Below, piece by piece: positions 33,778 to 41,853 of a stretch of 64,000 nt of DNA. The notes beneath the pieces are model-generated. The model did not search any database, was not told where the DNA came from, and saw only the letters and a list, made by a program, of their open reading frames with translations. Numbering within the stretch: position 1 is the first letter of the stretch; each line of letters begins with the position of its first letter. Both the position numbers and the translations under genes were made by a program. Where the stretch lies: positions 248,001-312,000 of the forward strand of contig CP046177.1 in assembly GCA_014075215.1 (NCBI GenBank), given 5' to 3'. This DNA is from Flavobacteriaceae bacterium (GTDB lineage Bacteria > Bacteroidota > Bacteroidia > Flavobacteriales > Flavobacteriaceae).

Positions 33778-34735
33778 CGAGTTTTTTATTTGTTTCACTA
33801 ACTGCTGTAGAAGCTGCACCCGAAGCTGCTGTAGAAGCACCAACACCTCTAGCTGCTGTTGCACGAGTTAATTTATTTTCAGCACCTTTTACATCTGCCT
33901 TTGATTTTGAAATAGTATTTGATTTACCTCTTTTAGCATTTTTTTGCTGGTTTACTCCCTCTTGTAGTTTTTTGCCTTTACCTGATTTTAAGAATTTACT
34001 TTCAGCAAAATCTCCTGCTATTTTTCCAGCAGTTTGTCCACCAACAACATCAATTGCCACATCTACTACATCAACCTCCCCATCTTTCGCTAATTGTGTT
34101 CCTGCGCTAGCAGCAGCATCTGTAGTAGCTTCAATTGCCAATTTAGTAATAGTTCCTGCTTTTTTCAGTTTGCTAGCCAATCCAACACCCGTAGCTCCTG
34201 CAGCAGCAGATATTCCAACAGATGTCCAACTAAAATCTTTTGCCGATTTAGTATCATCAAGCGAAATCTCAACAGCTTGAATAGCAACATCGACTAAAGC
34301 TCCTACTAAAGCTCCAACACACCAAGGACAATCACCATAAGGGTCATTGTACCTAATAGGGTTATTATAAGCGTATTGATAAGGAGTCCAACTCTCTTGA
34401 GGATTGGCATCAGCTAACGGGTCGATACTAGTGAATCTACCTAATGCATAATCATACATTCTGAATTTGGTCATATCAACATTAAGACCTAATTCTTCTT
34501 GTCGTTCTACTTTAAAATACTTCCCTTCTTTTCCTTGGAAATTTTTACCTTTTGTTCCCTGATTGTATTTATAATTCTGTGCTGGATTTGTGGAAGTTAT
34601 AACATTATTGTACCCTTTGTGTTTGAGTCCAAAGGGATAGTAGCTACCCATCTTTTTTGAGGACTTTTGCTCTTTTTTTGAGTATGCCAACCTTAGAATT
34701 GGCTCAGTTTCAATATGTAGTTTTAAACATCCCAA
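33758..34735 (-). CDS. RHS tip with Gly/Ala-rich pore-type toxin domain, native N-terminus
   Basis: 325 residues from a TTG in the MGCLKL context, with its own N-terminal segment (HIETEPILRLAYSKKEQ, YYPFGLKHKG). The remainder, including the toxin domain, is identical to the tip at 28115. YYPFGL is the usual RHS-core form, whereas the other two tips have YFLFGL, so this is probably the original arrangement and 28115 the recombinant. Followed by the small immunity gene and a terminator. As with the other tips no ATG start is present. Confidence 0.75.
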   Translation of the reverse strand: MGCLKLHIETEPILRLAYSKKEQKSSKKMGSYYPFGLKHKGYNNVITSTNPAQNYKYNQGTKGKNFQGKEGKYFKVERQEELGLNVDMTKFRMYDYALGRFTSIDPLADANPQESWTPYQYAYNNPIRYNDPYGDCPWCVGALVGALVDVAIQAVEISLDDTKSAKDFSWTSVGISAAAGATGVGLASKLKKAGTITKLAIEATTDAAASAGTQLAKDGEVDVVDVAIDVVGGQTAGKIAGDFAESKFLKSGKGKKLQEGVNQQKNAKRGKSNTISKSKADVKGAENKLTRATAARGVGASTAASGAASTAVSETNKKLDEENKK

Positions 34736-34767
34736 GTGTTACTCTATTCTTAATTTTTTGTTCTTAA

Positions 34768-35136
34768 TCATTCTCTTATCCAATTTTGGCTCATCCCAAT
34801 TATGTGGAAACTCACGATTACAATATTCAAAAAAACTTCTTTTTCATCCTTATATTTTTGCCCTAATAAAATTTCTAAATAAGTATATAACCTATTCGTA
34901 ACTTCTTTATTAAATGTCTTCATTTCCATGTCGTTGATTTTAGCAACTTCATTCCATGCTATTTCACCGTAAGGAGTTACCACCTTTACATCTGAATAAT
35001 CTCCAGTTTTAGACTGCGGGATTTTCCCCTCGTGATAACTTTCAATTACCGTATTTCGAACACACGTTACTGCCATTTTAAGAGCTTCTTCTTTAAATCC
35101 TTTAGTCAATGTACTTTCATTAAGGTTTTCTGTCAT
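34768..35136 (-). CDS. Hypothetical 122-residue protein
   Basis: A soluble, mostly helical protein (EEALKMAVTCVRNTVIESYHEG, then VTNRLYTYLEILLG). No family is recognised. It starts just after an array of short direct repeats and ends 30 bases before the RHS tip. It may be an accessory or immunity gene; no function is proposed. Confidence 0.45.
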   Translation of the reverse strand: MTENLNESTLTKGFKEEALKMAVTCVRNTVIESYHEGKIPQSKTGDYSDVKVVTPYGEIAWNEVAKINDMEMKTFNKEVTNRLYTYLEILLGQKYKDEKEVFLNIVIVSFHIIGMSQNWIRE

Positions 35137-35224
35137 TGTTAAATAGATTTACGGTTCATTTTACGGTTCATTTTTTTCAAAAACCCTGTAAATCAAGGTT
35201 TTTTACGGTTCATTTTCGATTCAT
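35137..35224 (-). repeat. ATGAACCGTAAA direct-repeat cluster
   Basis: On the minus strand AATGAACCGTAAA occurs three times in under 80 bases (once next to a degenerate AATGAATCGAAA). The last two copies are in tandem just before the start of the 122-residue gene. The tandem copies could also encode MNRKMNRK. It may be a binding site for a regulator or a slipped duplication. Confidence 0.5.
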
Positions 35225-36568
35225 TTATCGTCTTGTATTATAGCCTTCCACATCAATAATATATTTTGTAGCTCTACCAACACCTTCTGGTTTTATAATA
35301 GAAAGTTCTAGTAATTCTTCAATATCCCTTCTAGCAGTTGCTTTAGATACATTTAATTTATCTTGATATTGACCACTAGTTATGTCTTTATTTTCTTTTA
35401 TATATTTAATAGCCTCTTTTTGCCTTTCATTAATATCTAATTTGGATATGTATTCTTCATTATATATATCGTTGAATATAGTAATTGAAAAACCGCTAGA
35501 ATGATTCTCAATTTTAGGCTCTACTAATCCGTGTTTTTCGCATTCTTGATATATCTTTAGGGTACCCCTTCCCCAAGCCTCTATATATCCAGCTTTATAA
35601 AATACATTCGCCATCAATTTGTTTCTTGGATGAGATGTATGAGTTTCTTTTAAATCTTCTATTGATAATTTTTTTGTTAACTCTCCTTGATTCCAAATAT
35701 TAATTCGGTCGTGATACACACTAATAAATACAGGAGTGTTTTCATACTCTCTATGAATAATTGCATTATATAAGACTTCACGAATAGCATCATAAGGATA
35801 CGGTGGAGTTTCATTTCTATTCATCCCATCGTAACTAATAGGCTTTATAAAATACTTCAAATCAAGTACTTCAAGAACCTTATTTGTCAACTGAAACGCA
35901 TTACTTTCTACTTCTTCTTGAAATATCAAATCTGTTGCAGATTTACCAAATTTACCTATCTTAACAAATCCACTAAAAGCAACCTTTCTAGGTTTTTTCC
36001 CAAACAATAGAATACATGCTCTCGTGTATTTATCATTCACATCTATTAAATCAAGATTTTTTAAAATAGCTTCAGTGTCTTTTGATTCTTCAATAAATGG
36101 TAATCGTCCACTACTTTTCGCTCGTTGTATAAAATGGTCAATCGCATCTTGGTCTATGTCTTCTATTGATATATTAGGAACTGTAACTTCTTCCCAATCT
36201 TTCCCATCACTCTTTGATATAAAATCATTTAATGAAGTTCCTGTTAATAGCTGATTCGTGCTACCACTACGCATATAGAATTTCCCTTTATATGAAATAG
36301 CAGAAGACATCGAATTAACCACAATTTCAATAAAGTGTTTATTATTTTCTTCTTGTAGATTGACATCACAAACAACACCTGTAGTGTCTTTGATTTTGTT
36401 AGGAAGCTCGTCCATAAGTTTTTTATACTTATCAACTCCTGTAATCTTTCCACTGTCATCTTTTCCAATATAAAGTACACCGCCATTAGCGTTGGCAAAC
36501 CCACAAATCCATTGTAGGTATTCGTCTCTCCAAGATTGTTTCCATTCTATGTTCTGTTGTTCAGGCAT
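35225..36568 (-). CDS. Schlafen/AlbA_2-domain ATP-binding regulator
   Basis: 447 residues. N-terminal AlbA_2 (divergent AAA_4) domain with EWKQSWRDEYLQWICGFANA, GGVLYIGKDDSGKITGV and FYMRSGSTNQLL. A middle RecG-like/GHKL-type domain has EVLYNAIIHREYENTPVFI and PRNKLMANVFYKAG. A C-terminal winged helix follows (KLNVSKATARRDIEELLEL). Known relatives are putative transcriptional regulators or ATP-dependent factors, often in mobile or defence regions. The length is typical. Partner and target are unknown. It is transcribed toward the RHS locus. Confidence 0.85.
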   Translation of the reverse strand: MPEQQNIEWKQSWRDEYLQWICGFANANGGVLYIGKDDSGKITGVDKYKKLMDELPNKIKDTTGVVCDVNLQEENNKHFIEIVVNSMSSAISYKGKFYMRSGSTNQLLTGTSLNDFISKSDGKDWEEVTVPNISIEDIDQDAIDHFIQRAKSSGRLPFIEESKDTEAILKNLDLIDVNDKYTRACILLFGKKPRKVAFSGFVKIGKFGKSATDLIFQEEVESNAFQLTNKVLEVLDLKYFIKPISYDGMNRNETPPYPYDAIREVLYNAIIHREYENTPVFISVYHDRINIWNQGELTKKLSIEDLKETHTSHPRNKLMANVFYKAGYIEAWGRGTLKIYQECEKHGLVEPKIENHSSGFSITIFNDIYNEEYISKLDINERQKEAIKYIKENKDITSGQYQDKLNVSKATARRDIEELLELSIIKPEGVGRATKYIIDVEGYNTRR

Positions 36569-36650
36569 ACCTTTATTCTAATACAGAATTAAAATCAAAG
36601 ATATAATAATTTTGAAAAGAGAGTGTAGAAATATATGTAGTTTTAAGCGA

Positions 36651-37847
36651 TTATTTTTTTACCAGAATACCATTTATTACTTGTACAACTATTTTAAAAT
36701 TAGCTTCAGCACTTTCATCTTCAGAAGTTTCATTAGCCAACATCAAAGTAAGAGGATGATTTGAGAAAATTTCGTGTTTTAACAAATACAATTCATTTTC
36801 AGAGAGTTTCTTTTGAGTTCCATCTAAAGAATCAGCAACTCGAGTAGCAATAACACAATCTGTGTCTTTTGTCGAACATACTTTTCGAACAATATCTTCT
36901 GCTTTAATCATATCTATTCCATAAACGGCTAATTGAACAGCTAAGTCACCCCTAGCTATCATTATACCGTCACTAACATCACATATTTGATTTATATTTT
37001 CTAAAGAAGTTTTAGTTTCTATTTTAGCCATTAGCTTGATATCAAAATTTCCTAAAGTTTTAATATAATTTTTTACTTCATTTATAATTTTACTAGAGTT
37101 AGCGAACGATATACAAATCCAATCAAGATAATTAAGTACATTAGCCAATAATAATGTTGACAAAGTATCTTGAGATATTATTTGCATTGGTAGTTCCCTA
37201 TCATACATCCCAACGATATCAATACCTCTTTGATTATATAATATAAATTCATGTAGTGCCTCACAATAATATATTGAGTCTAATTCTTTAATAATTTTAA
37301 ATTGATTCCAACCATCAGAAACTAAAAGAAAATCTGATTTTACTGATTTATAAATCTCCCCCTTATAAGGAACTACTTTATAATTTTGATGTCTTTTTAA
37401 GAAATCTTCATTTAGGTTGTTTTCTGGAACAAAAACAACCTTATCACCATTGTAAATATTAAGTTTATTTTCCTGTGATAATTTGTTTATAGCACTTATT
37501 CTGACTTTTGGACCTGATAAATCTAATGCTATTTCAATTTTTTTAATACCAATTATTTTCCTAATTCGTTTAATTTCATCTACGATTGCTAGATCTGATT
37601 TATATTTTGACGAACTAATTCGAATCACTTTAACTAAATTGTTTTTTAAAATTCTTTCTATTGTTTTATTTGAGATACTTGGATTAATTGTAATCCAAAA
37701 ATCTACTTTTTTAATAGGTTTTTTTTTATTTACACTATCAGCTGTATCAAACAAATTAATTGGAACTGGAAGTTTTTTTGAGTTCCAAATTATAACTGGT
37801 TGTCTAGAAGAATCATTGGTGTTAAGTGGATGATAATAGTTTTTCAT
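36651..37847 (-). CDS. Pyruvate-kinase-like protein lacking the C-terminal regulatory domain
   Basis: 398 residues aligning by motif to the A and B domains of pyruvate kinase. Seen: VKVIRISSSK (family R-x-N-F-S), IALDLSGPKVRI (Asp-x-x-GPK), LMAKIETK (catalytic Lys and Glu), DGIMIARGDLAVQ (metal-site Asp), CVIATRV (catalytic Thr) and LMLANETSEDES. The main active-site residues are kept, except that the family Asn in RxNFS is Ser. The allosteric C-terminal domain is absent, and about 20 extra residues precede the core. Its position in an IS-rich accessory region with one unknown partner is unlike housekeeping pyk. Kinase activity is possible but untested. Confidence 0.75.
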   Translation of the reverse strand: MKNYYHPLNTNDSSRQPVIIWNSKKLPVPINLFDTADSVNKKKPIKKVDFWITINPSISNKTIERILKNNLVKVIRISSSKYKSDLAIVDEIKRIRKIIGIKKIEIALDLSGPKVRISAINKLSQENKLNIYNGDKVVFVPENNLNEDFLKRHQNYKVVPYKGEIYKSVKSDFLLVSDGWNQFKIIKELDSIYYCEALHEFILYNQRGIDIVGMYDRELPMQIISQDTLSTLLLANVLNYLDWICISFANSSKIINEVKNYIKTLGNFDIKLMAKIETKTSLENINQICDVSDGIMIARGDLAVQLAVYGIDMIKAEDIVRKVCSTKDTDCVIATRVADSLDGTQKKLSENELYLLKHEIFSNHPLTLMLANETSEDESAEANFKIVVQVINGILVKK

Positions 37848-37857
37848 AATAAATTTA

Positions 37858-38535
37858 TTATGGGAGTTTAAAACCCCATGTTAAAGGAAGTATAGCAGAA
37901 TTATGTAACTTATTTAATTGTAATTCAATTAAACTCGAAGCAATTACCAAGCATTCATTAGCAATTCTATAATTTGGTTTTTCTTGAATTTCCATATTAT
38001 ATTTTTTAGCTGTTTCATAAAAAAAATCAGGAAGAGGTAGTTCTTTTCTTGATAAATGAAAAGAAAAAATCTTAGATAAATCTCTTGCAGCTTCAAGTAC
38101 ATCTACTGATGATTTTATTGCTCTACTAAAAGTTATATAATTATACTCAATATCAAAATAATTTTGAAGATAGTTCGCATTATCTAAAGTAAGAAGCTCC
38201 TTAATACTTCTATTATAAGTAGGTAAATCATTTTTAATGTAACATAAACAAGTTAAAAAAACACCCGCTTGAGCAGACTTCCACTCTTCTGATATATAAA
38301 TCTTATCCGTTAAGACTATTCCATATTTTTTATGTAGCCTATTCATAGAAGATATAATTAAAGCTTCTTTATTTTTATTTATCTTAAGTTCTAAAAAATC
38401 GGAGAATTTAAAGTTATTATTCATAATAAAAATAGCTTCAAGAAGATAAATATTAATTCCACCTCTTATTTGGGGCCAAAAAGAACCTCCTTTTAAGTAT
38501 GCACTTACAAGTGAGTTATCTGAATTTTTATTCAT
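37858..38535 (-). CDS. Hypothetical protein, operon partner of the pyruvate-kinase-like gene
   Basis: 225 residues, mostly helical (AIFIMNNNFKFSDFLELKI, FFYETAKKYNMEIQEK, ECLVIASSLIELQLNKL), with no signal peptide and no recognised family. It precedes the pyruvate-kinase-like gene by 10 bases on the same strand, so the two are almost certainly co-transcribed. Very AT-rich, like its partner. No function is proposed. Confidence 0.6.
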   Translation of the reverse strand: MNKNSDNSLVSAYLKGGSFWPQIRGGINIYLLEAIFIMNNNFKFSDFLELKINKNKEALIISSMNRLHKKYGIVLTDKIYISEEWKSAQAGVFLTCLCYIKNDLPTYNRSIKELLTLDNANYLQNYFDIEYNYITFSRAIKSSVDVLEAARDLSKIFSFHLSRKELPLPDFFYETAKKYNMEIQEKPNYRIANECLVIASSLIELQLNKLHNSAILPLTWGFKLP

Positions 38536-38604
38536 AAATAATTATTTTTAATATTCTTGTTACTCAATTAGTATTGAATATTAGCAATGTAAGTAATTTT
38601 ATTT

Positions 38605-39808
38605 AGTACATGACAAAAAATATAATTAATTGATTATCAGTAAATTAAATGTTAAATAATTAAAATAAAGCATTGATTTTCAGTATATTAGAAGAATAAC
38701 ATCACTCATTTTTCTAATGAAAAAAACCAATGCTTCCACTAAAAGTAGTGAATTAAATTCAGTTTTAAGTTCTCATTTCCAAGGTAAGATCAATTTGGCA
38801 AGAATCAAACTCATATCACATTTCATTATCGCCCTCTGTAAGGTACAGACAGTTACCTTTGAAAAGGTAGCCAACGCTTTTGAGACCTCAGTAGATTCGA
38901 AGTCATCACTCAGACGTATTCAAAGATTTATTGCTGATTATTCGTTGGATGGAGATTTGATCGCTCGTCTTATATTTAGTCTCCTTCCTAAGCAAGAGGG
39001 ATTGATCTTGAGTATTGATAGGACCAATTGGAAGTTTGGTCAGACCAACATCAACATTTTTATGTTGGGAGTTGTCTATAAAGGTGTTGCCTTCCCATTG
39101 TTATTTACTATGTTAGATAAGCCAGGGAACTCTAACAGTCAGGAGCGTATTGATCTTGTGAATCGTTTCATAAGACTTTTTGGCAAAGATGTTATTGAAT
39201 CCATTGTAGCCGATAGAGAGTTTGTAGGTAATCATTGGTTGGATTTCTTGAATACAAATGGAATCAAATATTATATCCGCATTCGAAACAACTTTAAGGT
39301 AGAGCTTCCTGATAAGAACAAAACCATCAAAGTATTTCACTTGTTTAATCCACATAAGATCAATGAGTTTGTGTATTATCCTAAAATTGTACGTGTTAAT
39401 GGTCAGCTTTGTTTCCTTTCCGGATGCAAGTTGTACCCAAAAAATGGAAAGCCTGATTTCTTAATCATTGTATCGTTCAACGCTCCTGATAAGGCCTTTG
39501 AACAATACAAAGAACGATGGCAGATAGAGATGTGTTTTAAAGCAATGAAAGCCAGTGGCTTTGATATTGAAAACACACACCTGCAAGATATTAAGCGTAT
39601 TGAAAAATTAGTACTGCTTGTAATGATGGCTTTCGTATGGTGTTACAAAGTTGGTATATATTTACATCAGATTAAGCCTATCAAAATAAAAAAGCATGGA
39701 AGAATGGCTAAAAGCATATTCAAATATGGATTAGATTATATTGCTTCTGTGCTATTAAACCCTGTAAATCAAAACAATATGAACTTGACTAAATTTTTGT
39801 CATGTACT
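38605..39808 (+). mobile_element. IS4-family insertion sequence
   Basis: Ends AGTACATGACAAAAA (left) and its reverse complement (right, to 39808) form terminal inverted repeats. They are flanked by direct repeats of 14/15 identity, TAAGTAATTTTATTT (38590-38604) and TAGGTAATTTTATTT (39809-39823), a 12-bp perfect core. Target duplications of this size are normal for IS4. The transposase stop codon TAG falls in the right-hand repeat, outside the element as defined here. Confidence 0.8.
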
Positions 39809-39811
39809 TAG
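38717..39811 (+). CDS. IS4-family transposase
   Basis: 364 residues. DDE domain: LILSIDRTNWKFGQ (first Asp), VADREFVGNHWL (second Asp) and the YREK-like FEQYKERWQIEMCFKAMK containing the catalytic Glu. The N-terminal part is a helical DNA-binding region. Length is typical, and the gene looks intact. The stop codon is apparently supplied by the target duplication. Confidence 0.93.
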   Translation: MKKTNASTKSSELNSVLSSHFQGKINLARIKLISHFIIALCKVQTVTFEKVANAFETSVDSKSSLRRIQRFIADYSLDGDLIARLIFSLLPKQEGLILSIDRTNWKFGQTNINIFMLGVVYKGVAFPLLFTMLDKPGNSNSQERIDLVNRFIRLFGKDVIESIVADREFVGNHWLDFLNTNGIKYYIRIRNNFKVELPDKNKTIKVFHLFNPHKINEFVYYPKIVRVNGQLCFLSGCKLYPKNGKPDFLIIVSFNAPDKAFEQYKERWQIEMCFKAMKASGFDIENTHLQDIKRIEKLVLLVMMAFVWCYKVGIYLHQIKPIKIKKHGRMAKSIFKYGLDYIASVLLNPVNQNNMNLTKFLSCT

Positions 39812-39871
39812 GTAATTTTATTTAAAAATACAACAAAAATAACACGTACAAATAGGTGTTTTCCCCTGTTC

Positions 39872-40768
39872 TCAAGAAATCGGATGCAAATTCTCAATCA
39901 ATTCATGTAAGTTCTCTAGGTCATCTTGCTGATAGCGTTCTGTGGAAGAAATATAGCGATGCCCAGCCATATATTGTACTTCTCGAATATTGTACTGGCT
40001 TAACCAATGGGTGATGACCGAAGCTCGAAGTTGCTTTGCATTTTTGACTTTGTGGTTGAGTTTTTTCAATTCAAAAAACAAACGGTCGTTAAGGAAAAAA
40101 CGATCGCCCTTTAGCGGAAATAAGCCCTGTGTGTGGCAATCTATTTTTTCTTGCAACACTTCCCTGTCTCGTTCGAGATAACGAAGCAGGGGCAACATTT
40201 GCCACGATTTTAGTTCCAGTGTTCTACTGTTGGTTTTCCGAGTAGATGGCACGTAAATAGTCCCTTTGGTAATATTGACGTGTTCGTATGTCAAGGATTT
40301 GAGTGCCGTAGCATTCAAACCTTGATATACCATGAGTCCAGTAATGACCTTATTGCGAATTGCAACCGACGGACAATTCGGAAATACAATATTTTCAGTT
40401 TGATATGAGTAGTATAAATCTTCCAGTTCATCGAAGTCTAAAAGGTTGTGATTGACCGTTCTTCGCTCACCTCTTACGTGGATATTTTGAATAGGGTTTT
40501 CAAAACGTATTTCTGTTTCAACCAGGTAATTGAAGTAAATTTTTAATGCGCCTATTTCACTTCTGACAGTGCTTTTAGAAACGGATTTCCCTTTTCTTTG
40601 TTTCTGAATATGTCCTACATATTCAATACAAGATTTATAGTCTATGGTTTGAGCATCATAATTTTGATAACTACACCAATCGGTAAACTTTAATAGATTG
40701 CGAGAGTAAGATTCTATTGTCGTTTTGGCGTAATCTTCTTTATGTAAATAATCTTTAAATGTCATCAT
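39872..40768 (-). CDS. Tyrosine recombinase with degenerate catalytic residues
   Basis: 298 residues. N-terminal SAM-like core-binding domain (DYAKTTIESYSRNLLKFTDW) and a C-terminal catalytic fold. The usual GLRxxEL is GLNATALKSL, so the first catalytic Arg is Asn. The HxLRH box reads AKQLRASVITHWL, lacking the His. MAGHRYISSTERYQ keeps His and the nucleophilic Tyr. It overlaps the upstream, fully conserved recombinase by 4 bases, so the two are coupled. It may act as an accessory subunit in a heteromeric complex. Confidence 0.8.
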   Translation of the reverse strand: MMTFKDYLHKEDYAKTTIESYSRNLLKFTDWCSYQNYDAQTIDYKSCIEYVGHIQKQRKGKSVSKSTVRSEIGALKIYFNYLVETEIRFENPIQNIHVRGERRTVNHNLLDFDELEDLYYSYQTENIVFPNCPSVAIRNKVITGLMVYQGLNATALKSLTYEHVNITKGTIYVPSTRKTNSRTLELKSWQMLPLLRYLERDREVLQEKIDCHTQGLFPLKGDRFFLNDRLFFELKKLNHKVKNAKQLRASVITHWLSQYNIREVQYMAGHRYISSTERYQQDDLENLHELIENLHPIS

Positions 40769-41712
40769 GTAATAATTGGTTGTTGAGCATCCACCTCTTT
40801 GGCTAAATGCGTATACAGTTGTGTGCTTTCTAAAGACGCATGACCTAAAAAAGTACTAATAGATTTCATAGGTACTTTGTTTTGCATAAGGTGCGTGGCA
40901 ATGCTATGACGCAATGTATGCAAGGTGATATTCTTGTTTTGGATATCTTCATTTTCAGTGGCCTCAATAATAGCTTTTAAACGATTGGCAATACTAATAT
41001 CATTAATACGTCTACCCATCTGTGAAAGCAGTAAGGCATCCGTTTGGTAGTTTTTTATAAAAGCTGGACGTGCATCATATAAATACTCATCAATCATATC
41101 CAAGTTGTATTTATTAATTGGTACAAACCGTTCTTTGTAATTCTTGCCTTTTCTAACGTAGATACGTTGCTTTTCAAATAAGATATCTTCACAATTCACA
41201 TGAACCGCTTCGTTACGTCTTAATCCACAACTATAGAGCAGTACTAATATCATCTTGTCCCGAAGCTGAAAATGCTCGTTCATGTGTGATACATTACAAG
41301 CCTCAAATAATGCTTTGATTTCATCTTGATTTAAAATAACTTTGTTATCGTGATAGTTGATTTTTTCGCCTTTGAGATGCACACCAAATTTTACGTTTGA
41401 ATTATGCTCTTTGAGATAGATTAAAAATTTCTTTAAGGCTTGTTGGTGTTTGTTTAAAAAAGATTTGGAAAGTGAACCACCACGTCTTTGGTTGCCTCTA
41501 TGGGATAAATATTGGTAATACTCTTTTACGATTTGGGTAGTGATTTTTGTAATATCGCTGTGCCCGTGGCACTCTAGGTAATGAAAAAACTCACGAAGAT
41601 GATTTGGCAAATTGTAAACCGTAGAAGGAGCATAACCAAGCACGTCTAACCAGTTTTTATAACTATCAATCAGAGTAATAAACGTGTTGCTTTTTAGCTG
41701 TAATTTCTTCAT
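40765..41712 (-). CDS. Tyrosine recombinase/integrase (catalytically complete)
   Basis: 315 residues. N-terminal core-binding domain (LGYAPSTVYNLPNHLREFF). Catalytic domain with all expected residues: SCGLRRNEA (Arg), KGKNYKERFVPI (beta-hairpin Lys), HTLRHSIATH (His-x-x-Arg), LGHASLESTQLYTH (His and Tyr). Known role: integration/excision of the mobilizable element. It is first of the recombinase pair; the AAA+ ATPase gene lies upstream on the same strand across a 141-bp gap with hairpins. Confidence 0.92.
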   Translation of the reverse strand: MKKLQLKSNTFITLIDSYKNWLDVLGYAPSTVYNLPNHLREFFHYLECHGHSDITKITTQIVKEYYQYLSHRGNQRRGGSLSKSFLNKHQQALKKFLIYLKEHNSNVKFGVHLKGEKINYHDNKVILNQDEIKALFEACNVSHMNEHFQLRDKMILVLLYSCGLRRNEAVHVNCEDILFEKQRIYVRKGKNYKERFVPINKYNLDMIDEYLYDARPAFIKNYQTDALLLSQMGRRINDISIANRLKAIIEATENEDIQNKNITLHTLRHSIATHLMQNKVPMKSISTFLGHASLESTQLYTHLAKEVDAQQPIIT

Positions 41713-41785
41713 TTTTATTTTTTAGCTTCCTTATGTTTCAATTTTTGTGGCGAATTGGCTCTTACTCTTTAATTATCAAACACTT

Positions 41786-41845
41786 AGGTTCGCCATTTTG
41801 CCAGTGGCGAACCTGTGGCGAGTGGCGGTCGAGAAGCTCGACACC
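41786..41845. repeat. Two adjacent hairpins between integrase and ATPase genes
   Basis: AGGTTCGCCA (41786-41795) pairs perfectly with TGGCGAACCT (41805-41814). Right after it comes GTCGAG-AAG-CTCGAC. The segment is GC-rich compared with its surroundings. Candidate attenuator/terminator of the ATPase transcript or a recombinase binding site. Confidence 0.55.
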
Positions 41846-41853
41846 TCATGTAT

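Larger units (their letters stand above)
28225..34634. repeat. Long palindrome 2 (2690-bp arms around the second cassette)
   Basis: Arms 28225-30914 and 31945-34634 are inverted copies pivoting on the cassette at 30915-31944. Paired coordinates sum to 62859 throughout: IS ends, RHS stop, immunity gene and terminator all fit with no indel. Each arm carries RHS tip, immunity gene, terminator, IS110 and a 244-bp spacer. The arms end at the RHS codons for FGLKHKG, the same breakpoint region as palindrome 1. Confidence 0.9.

Noticed and set aside
35225..38535. Schlafen-type protein and pyruvate-kinase-like operon as a single defence system
   Set aside because: They share strand but are separated by about 80 bases with an A/T-rich gap, and no effector such as a nuclease or membrane killer is recognisable. 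The link is too weak to claim.
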